Assembly: GCA_964242925.1 (NCBI GenBank)
Contig: CAXTBW010000039.1
Location: 1 to 34,402 of the forward strand
From: LMUY01 sp964242925
GTDB taxonomy: Bacteria > Pseudomonadota > Alphaproteobacteria > Acetobacterales > Acetobacteraceae
Direction of reading: 5' to 3'
DNA: 34,402 bases
In this document: positions 30,132 through 34,402 of the stretch, in pieces
How the letters are laid out: each line of letters starts with the position of its first letter
Numbering within the stretch: the stretch's first letter is position 1
Made by a program: the position numbers and the translations under genes
The notes under the pieces: model-generated
What the model was told of the DNA's origin: nothing
Database searches by the model: none
The model's input: only the letters and a program-made list of their open reading frames with translations

Positions 30132-30830
30132 TCAATCGGCCGCCCGCAACCGGTAGCCGACCCCCGTCTCGGTCAGGATATGCACCGGCTGCTCGGGGCT
30201 GGCCTCAATCTTCTGCCGCAACGCCCGGACATAGATGCGCAGGTATTGCACGTCGGTGTCGCCGCCCCAAACGGCGTGCAGCAGGTGCCGATGCGTCAGC
30301 ACCTTGCCGGCATGCGCCACGAGCTGGCGCAGCAACTCGTACTCGCGGCGTGAGAACTTCACGTCCACCCCGCGCACCGTAACGATCCGGCGCACCAGGT
30401 CCACCGTCAGGTCGCCGCTGCGGAACAGCGGGCGCTCGCCGGCTTGCTGCAGGCGATGACGCTGCGCGGCGCGGATGCGGGCGAACAACTCGTCGATGCC
30501 GAACGGCTTGGTGACGAAGTCGTCGGCGCCCAGGTCCAGCGCCTCGACCTTGGCGCGCTCGTCGTCGCGGCTGGACAGCACGATGATGGGGAGCGCATTG
30601 CCGCCCTCCCGCACCTGGCGGATCACCTCCAGCCCGTCCATGTCCGGCAGGCCGAGGTCCAGCACCATCAGGTCCACCGCCCCCCGGCGCACGCTGTCCA
30701 GCGCCGCCCGGCCGGCCTCCGCCTCCGACACGGTGAACCCCTGCGCCGTCAGCCCGGCGCTCAGGAAACGCAGGATCGCCGGCTCGTCGTCCACCACCAG
30801 CACGCGCAGCGGGTTCGCGCCGCCCGTCAC
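30132..30830 (-). CDS. kdpE: Potassium operon response regulator
   Basis: A 232-residue OmpR-type regulator. Receiver domain with the acidic pocket VVDDE (12-16), phosphoacceptor Asp58 in VLDLGLPDMDG and Lys108 in FVTKPFG. Winged-helix DNA-binding domain with FSRREYELLRQLVAHAG, TDVQYLRIYVRALRQKIE and TETGVGYRLR. It is phosphorylated by KdpD and activates kdp genes under potassium limitation or salt stress. The GTG start overlaps the kdpD stop as GTGA, which couples the pair. Confidence 0.95.
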   Translation of the reverse strand: MTGGANPLRVLVVDDEPAILRFLSAGLTAQGFTVSEAEAGRAALDSVRRGAVDLMVLDLGLPDMDGLEVIRQVREGGNALPIIVLSSRDDERAKVEALDLGADDFVTKPFGIDELFARIRAAQRHRLQQAGERPLFRSGDLTVDLVRRIVTVRGVDVKFSRREYELLRQLVAHAGKVLTHRHLLHAVWGGDTDVQYLRIYVRALRQKIEASPEQPVHILTETGVGYRLRAAD

Positions 30831-33511
30831 GCGGCCTCCTCCTCCTCGAGCCGCAGTTGCGCCGGCACCGGCAGGCTGATCGTGAACACCGCGCCCGGCT
30901 GCCCGGGCCGGTTCGCGGCGACGATGCTGCCGCCCATTGCCTCGACGAAGCCGCGGCAGATCGCCAACCCGAGCCCCGTCCCGGCGCGCTGCCGGTCGGC
31001 GCTGCGGACGCGGTAGAACTTGTCGAAGATGCGCTCCAGATCGTCCGGCGGAATGCCGTCGCCTTCGTCCGTCACCCGCACCAGCACCCTATCGCCTCGC
31101 ATCTCCGCGCGTATGCCGATCGCGGCGCCCGGCGTCGAGTATTTGGCCGCATTGTCCAGCAGGTTGAACAGCACCTGCTCGAACAGCACCATGTCGATGG
31201 CCAGCATCGGCAGCCCGGGCGGCAGGTCAACCTCCACCCGGTAAGCCGATAGGATGCGCGCTGCCCGCCGCAGCACCGCGCCAACCACGTCCGACAAATC
31301 CGCCAACCCGCCGGTCATGCGCAGGGGCCCGGACTCCAGCCGGGTCATGTCCAGCAGGTTGCCGATGAAGCGGTTGAGCCGCTCCGCCTCCTCCTGGATG
31401 GTGCGCAGCATGTCCGCGCGCCCGGCGTCGTCCAGGTCGCCGTGGCGGCTGGTCAGGCTGGTCACGGCGCCCATGATCGACGCCAGCGGGGTGCGCAGAT
31501 CGTGCGAAATCGACGTCAGAAGCGCCGAGCGCAGCCGGTCGGTCTCCGCTTGCAGCTTCGCCTCGTCGACGTCGCGCACCAAGTTGACCCGCTCGACCGC
31601 CAGCGCCGCCTGGTCCGACAACGCGTTCAGCAGCCGCCGCGCGTCGGGCGTGAGCAGCGGGCCGGTCTCGTCGCTATCGATCCCGAACACGCCGACCGGA
31701 CCCCGGCCGGTCTGCATCGGCAGGAACAGCCGCTTGCCGCCGGGCAGCGTGTCGGACCCGCGGCCGGCGGGCCGGTTCTGCGACCACGCCCATTTCGCGG
31801 CGGCCAGATCCGCCTCGTCCAGCAGGTCCTCCGGTGGGAAGCCGGCCTGCACCGCCAGACCATCGACGCCCGGCAGCAGCACCACCACGCGCACCTTCAG
31901 CATCAACGCGACCTGGTGGACCGCCACCCAAAGCACGTCGTCCATCGTGACCGCGCCGGCCAGCTTGCGGCTGAACAGGTACAGCTCCTCGGTCGTCCGC
32001 GCCCGCGCCCGCGCCGTGACGGCCTGCGAACGCATGCGCGCCGTGATGTTGCTGGCCACCATCGCCACCATGCCGAACACGCCCAGCGTGACGATGTTCT
32101 CCGGGTCGGAGATGGTGAAGGTGTAGAGCGGCGGCAGGAAGAAGAAGTTGTACGCCAGCACGCTCAACAGGCACGCCAGCAACGACGCCGCGAGCCCGTA
32201 TGCCACTGCGCTCGCCAGCACGGCCATCAGGAACACTAGCGCCACGCTGGCCAGCCCCAGCGTTTGGCGCAGCAGCAACGCCAGGCCAAGCGCCATCGCC
32301 ACCGCGATCACGGCGCCGGCCCAGGCGCTGGACGCAGGCAGCCGCCATGGCCGGCCGGGTTCGGGTTCTCCTTTGCCCTTAGGCCTCTCCTCAGCCAGCA
32401 CGTGGACGTGGATGCCGCCGGCGCGGCTGATGATGCGCTGCGCGGTCGAGCCCATCACCAGCTCGGTCCAGTGCGCGCGGCGCGAGGGGGAGACCACGAT
32501 GTGGGTGAAGTTGTTGGCCCGCGCGTACTCGACGACGGTGCTCGCCACATCGATGCCGGGCGCCGTGATCGTCTCCGCGCCCAGCCGCTCCGCCACCCGC
32601 ATCGCCTCTGCGGTGGCGGCCTGGCGCGCTTGCTCCCGCCAGCCGCCGCCCTCCACGTGGATCGCGGTCCACGGTCCGCGCAGGCTGTCGGCGATGCGGC
32701 GGGCGTGGCGGATCAGCGCCTCGGCCCCGGCGCCGCCCTCAACGACGACCAGCACGCGGTTGCTGGCGCCCCACGGGCCGCTGATGGCGTGGGTGCGCAT
32801 GTAGTCGACCATCTGGTCGTCCACGCGCTGCGCCGTGCGCCGCAGCGCCAGTTCCCGCAGCGCCGCCAGGTTGCCCGGCAGGAAATAGTGCCTGACCGCC
32901 CGCTGCGCCTGGTGCGGCAGGTAGATCTTGCCCTCGTTCAGCCGCTGGATCAGGTCCGCCGGCGTCAGGTCGATCAGCTCGATGTCGTCGGCGCGGTCGA
33001 TAATGGAATCCGGCACCGTCTCACGCACCCGAATGCGGGTGATGCCCGCCACCACGTCGTTCAGGCTCTCGACGTGCTGGATGTTGAGCGTGGTGTAGAC
33101 GTCGATGCCCGCCGCCAGCAGCTCCTCGACGTCCTGGTGGCGCTTCGGGTGACGGCTGCCCGGCGCGTTGGTGTGCGCCAGCTCATCCACCAGCGCCAAT
33201 TGGGGGCGGCGCGCCAGCACGGCGTCGATGTCCATCTCGTCGATCATGCGGCCGCGATACTCGACCTCGCGACGCGCCACCGTCTCCAGCCCTTCGACCA
33301 GCGCCAGCGTTTCCTTGCGGCCGTGCGTCTCGACCAAGCCGATCACCACGTCCAGCCCGTCGCGGCGCCGCGCCTGCGCCGTGGTCAGCATCTCGAACGT
33401 CTTGCCGACGCCGGGCGCGGCGCCGAGGAATATCTTGAGCCGCCCCCGCCCCTCCCGCGGCATCGCGGTCAGCAACGCGTCGGGAGAGGGGCGGCCGTCA
33501 CGGCCGCTCAT
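30827..33511 (-). CDS. kdpD: Potassium sensor histidine kinase
   Basis: An 894-residue sensor in the inner membrane. The N-terminal KdpD domain has Walker A GAAPGVGKT (30-38) and VDELAHTNAPGSRHPKR. A universal-stress-protein domain lies near 250-370 and four membrane segments near 395-490 (including LAYNFFFLPPLYTFTI). A GAF-like domain (about 515-640) follows, then a HisKA domain with His670 in SISHDLRTPLASIMG, then the ATP-binding domain with NLLDNAAKYS, DEGDGIP and GTGLGLAI. All catalytic motifs are intact. ATG 33511 is preferred over TTG 33526 because GGAG lies 9 bases before it. It lies 32 bases downstream of kdpC and is coupled to kdpE. Confidence 0.96.
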   Translation of the reverse strand: MSGRDGRPSPDALLTAMPREGRGRLKIFLGAAPGVGKTFEMLTTAQARRRDGLDVVIGLVETHGRKETLALVEGLETVARREVEYRGRMIDEMDIDAVLARRPQLALVDELAHTNAPGSRHPKRHQDVEELLAAGIDVYTTLNIQHVESLNDVVAGITRIRVRETVPDSIIDRADDIELIDLTPADLIQRLNEGKIYLPHQAQRAVRHYFLPGNLAALRELALRRTAQRVDDQMVDYMRTHAISGPWGASNRVLVVVEGGAGAEALIRHARRIADSLRGPWTAIHVEGGGWREQARQAATAEAMRVAERLGAETITAPGIDVASTVVEYARANNFTHIVVSPSRRAHWTELVMGSTAQRIISRAGGIHVHVLAEERPKGKGEPEPGRPWRLPASSAWAGAVIAVAMALGLALLLRQTLGLASVALVFLMAVLASAVAYGLAASLLACLLSVLAYNFFFLPPLYTFTISDPENIVTLGVFGMVAMVASNITARMRSQAVTARARARTTEELYLFSRKLAGAVTMDDVLWVAVHQVALMLKVRVVVLLPGVDGLAVQAGFPPEDLLDEADLAAAKWAWSQNRPAGRGSDTLPGGKRLFLPMQTGRGPVGVFGIDSDETGPLLTPDARRLLNALSDQAALAVERVNLVRDVDEAKLQAETDRLRSALLTSISHDLRTPLASIMGAVTSLTSRHGDLDDAGRADMLRTIQEEAERLNRFIGNLLDMTRLESGPLRMTGGLADLSDVVGAVLRRAARILSAYRVEVDLPPGLPMLAIDMVLFEQVLFNLLDNAAKYSTPGAAIGIRAEMRGDRVLVRVTDEGDGIPPDDLERIFDKFYRVRSADRQRAGTGLGLAICRGFVEAMGGSIVAANRPGQPGAVFTISLPVPAQLRLEEEEAA

Positions 33512-33543
33512 GGGCGCACGCTCCAACGGGACGTCCTGCGCTA

Positions 33544-34149
33544 TCAGCCCTTCGGCAGCGCGTCCAGGGCCAGGTTGAGCGCGAGCACGTTGACCCGCTT
33601 CTCGCCGAGCACGCCGAACAGCCGGCCCTCGGTGTGGTCGGCCACGAGCTGCCGCACGCGATCCTCCGGCAGGTTGCGCGCGCGGGCGACGCGGGGGACC
33701 TGGAACATCGCCGCCGCCGGGGTGATGTCGGGGTCCAGGCCGCTGGCGGAGGTCGTGACCAGGTCCACCGGCGCCGGCGCTCCCGGGTTCTCCTTCTCGA
33801 GCGCCGCCGCGTCGGTGGTCACCCGGTCGATCAGCGCTTTGGACGTGGGCCCGGCGTTCGAGCCGCCGGAGTTCTGCGCGTTGTAGGGCGCCGGGACGGT
33901 CTTGCTGCTGTCCGCCGGATCCGTGTCGGTGGTGGCGGACGGGCGGCCGTGGAAGTAGTTCGCCGCGACGAAGGACTGGCCTATCAGCGCGGAGCCGATC
34001 ACGTGGCCGTCGCGCTCGACCAGGCTGCCGTTCGCCTGGTGCGGGAACACCACGCCGGCGACCCCGGTGATGGCGAGCGGGTAGGCGAACCCGAGGAGCG
34101 CCGTCATCAGCACGATCATCAGGATGGCGGGGCGGATCTGTCTCAGCAT
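33544..34149 (-). CDS. kdpC: Potassium-transporting ATPase subunit C
   Basis: KdpC is the single-span periplasmic subunit that helps potassium bind to the KdpFABC pump. The 201-residue product has an N-terminal membrane helix (MIVLMTALLGFAYPLAITGV), then the family motifs GSALIGQSF, YFHGRPSAT, SGGSNAGPTSKAL, TTSASGLDPDITPAAAMFQVPRVA split across the middle, and a VNVLALNLALD end. ATG 34149 is chosen because AAGGAA lies 8 bases upstream and the helix follows directly. It begins 10 bases after the kdpB stop. Confidence 0.95.
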   Translation of the reverse strand: MLRQIRPAILMIVLMTALLGFAYPLAITGVAGVVFPHQANGSLVERDGHVIGSALIGQSFVAANYFHGRPSATTDTDPADSSKTVPAPYNAQNSGGSNAGPTSKALIDRVTTDAAALEKENPGAPAPVDLVTTSASGLDPDITPAAAMFQVPRVARARNLPEDRVRQLVADHTEGRLFGVLGEKRVNVLALNLALDALPKG

Positions 34150-34159
34150 GATGCGTTCC

Positions 34160-34402
34160 TTAGGCCAAGCCAACGGCTGTGATAAGCATGTCGATCGCCT
34201 TGATGCCGATGAACGGCACGACCAGCCCGCCCAATCCGTAGATCAGCAGGTTGCGCCGCAGCACCGCCGCCGCGCCCATCGGCCGGTAGGTGACGCCGCG
34301 CAGGGCGAGCGGGATGAGAGCCACGATGATCAGCGCGTTGAAGATGATCGCGGACAGGATGGCGCTCTGCGGCGAGGCGAGGCGCATCACGTTCAGCGCG
34401 CC
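34160..34402 (-). CDS. kdpB: Potassium-transporting ATPase ATP-binding subunit, C-terminal end only
   Basis: The last 80 or so residues of KdpB, the P-type ATPase subunit that powers potassium uptake; the rest lies beyond the window edge. The visible part matches the family C-terminus: LNVMRLASPQSAILSAIIF, a NALIIVALIPLALRGV membrane helix, LRRNLLIYGLGGLVVPFIG and a final IDMLITAVGLA helix. The stop is a TAA at 34162-34160. Gene order kdpB-kdpC-kdpD-kdpE-ptsN is on one strand. Confidence 0.95.
   Translation of the reverse strand, partial: GALNVMRLASPQSAILSAIIFNALIIVALIPLALRGVTYRPMGAAAVLRRNLLIYGLGGLVVPFIGIKAIDMLITAVGLA

Overview
The window is a very GC-rich chromosomal segment of an alphaproteobacterium. 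Order Rhodospirillales, and probably family Acetobacteraceae, is the best guess. The evidence is a set of alphaproteobacterial small families (DUF4167, DUF1192, DUF1013/TrcR, DUF465, DUF2244), a cysteine-free L31, an NdvA-type glucan exporter and an IbpA-like Hsp20 behind a ROSE-like leader. The taxon is an inference. No tRNA, rRNA, CRISPR array, transposase or phage gene is visible, and no stretch over 300 bases lacks a gene.

Left part (1-16.3 kb) is housekeeping. It opens with the 3' three quarters of fusA and a small unknown ORF. A minus-strand translation block follows: hisS, prfA and prmC joined by 4-base stop/start overlaps, then DUF4167, with an NdvA-type ABC exporter and pdxY upstream. 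On the plus strand come rpmE with its terminator and a heat-shock hsp20 unit with a candidate RpoH promoter and RNA thermometer. Next are DUF1192 and trcR (divergent), two head-to-head DUF465 genes, purE-purK, DUF2244 and nth (divergent), a PaaI-type thioesterase, a mini-metallopeptidase, a pterin carbinolamine dehydratase and queC.

Middle part (16.4-27.7 kb) is the most unusual region. Two giant, translationally coupled secreted proteins fill 11.3 kb. The first (1815 aa) joins an LprI-like (lysozyme-inhibitor type) four-cysteine head to a long array of beta-rich modules. The second (1947 aa) is an alpha-2-macroglobulin-like protein whose thioester site has degenerated to GAAQ and whose signal peptide is interrupted in frame by a palindromic repeat. 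I infer a two-protein envelope defence or protease-trapping system. Its function is unproven.

Right part (27.8-34.4 kb) holds an ACSF2-type acyl-CoA synthetase and then, on the minus strand, the end of a potassium operon: kdpB (partial), kdpC, kdpD, kdpE and a ptsN (EIIA-Ntr) gene. This places a likely regulator of KdpD beside the sensor genes.

Dispersed palindromic repeats of at least three families punctuate the window: a CCCTCTCC/GGAGAGGG family, a ~138 bp family with two copies 16 kb apart, and a CGTCATYGCGAG family. Several starts use TTG, and three gene pairs share a TTGA stop/start overlap.
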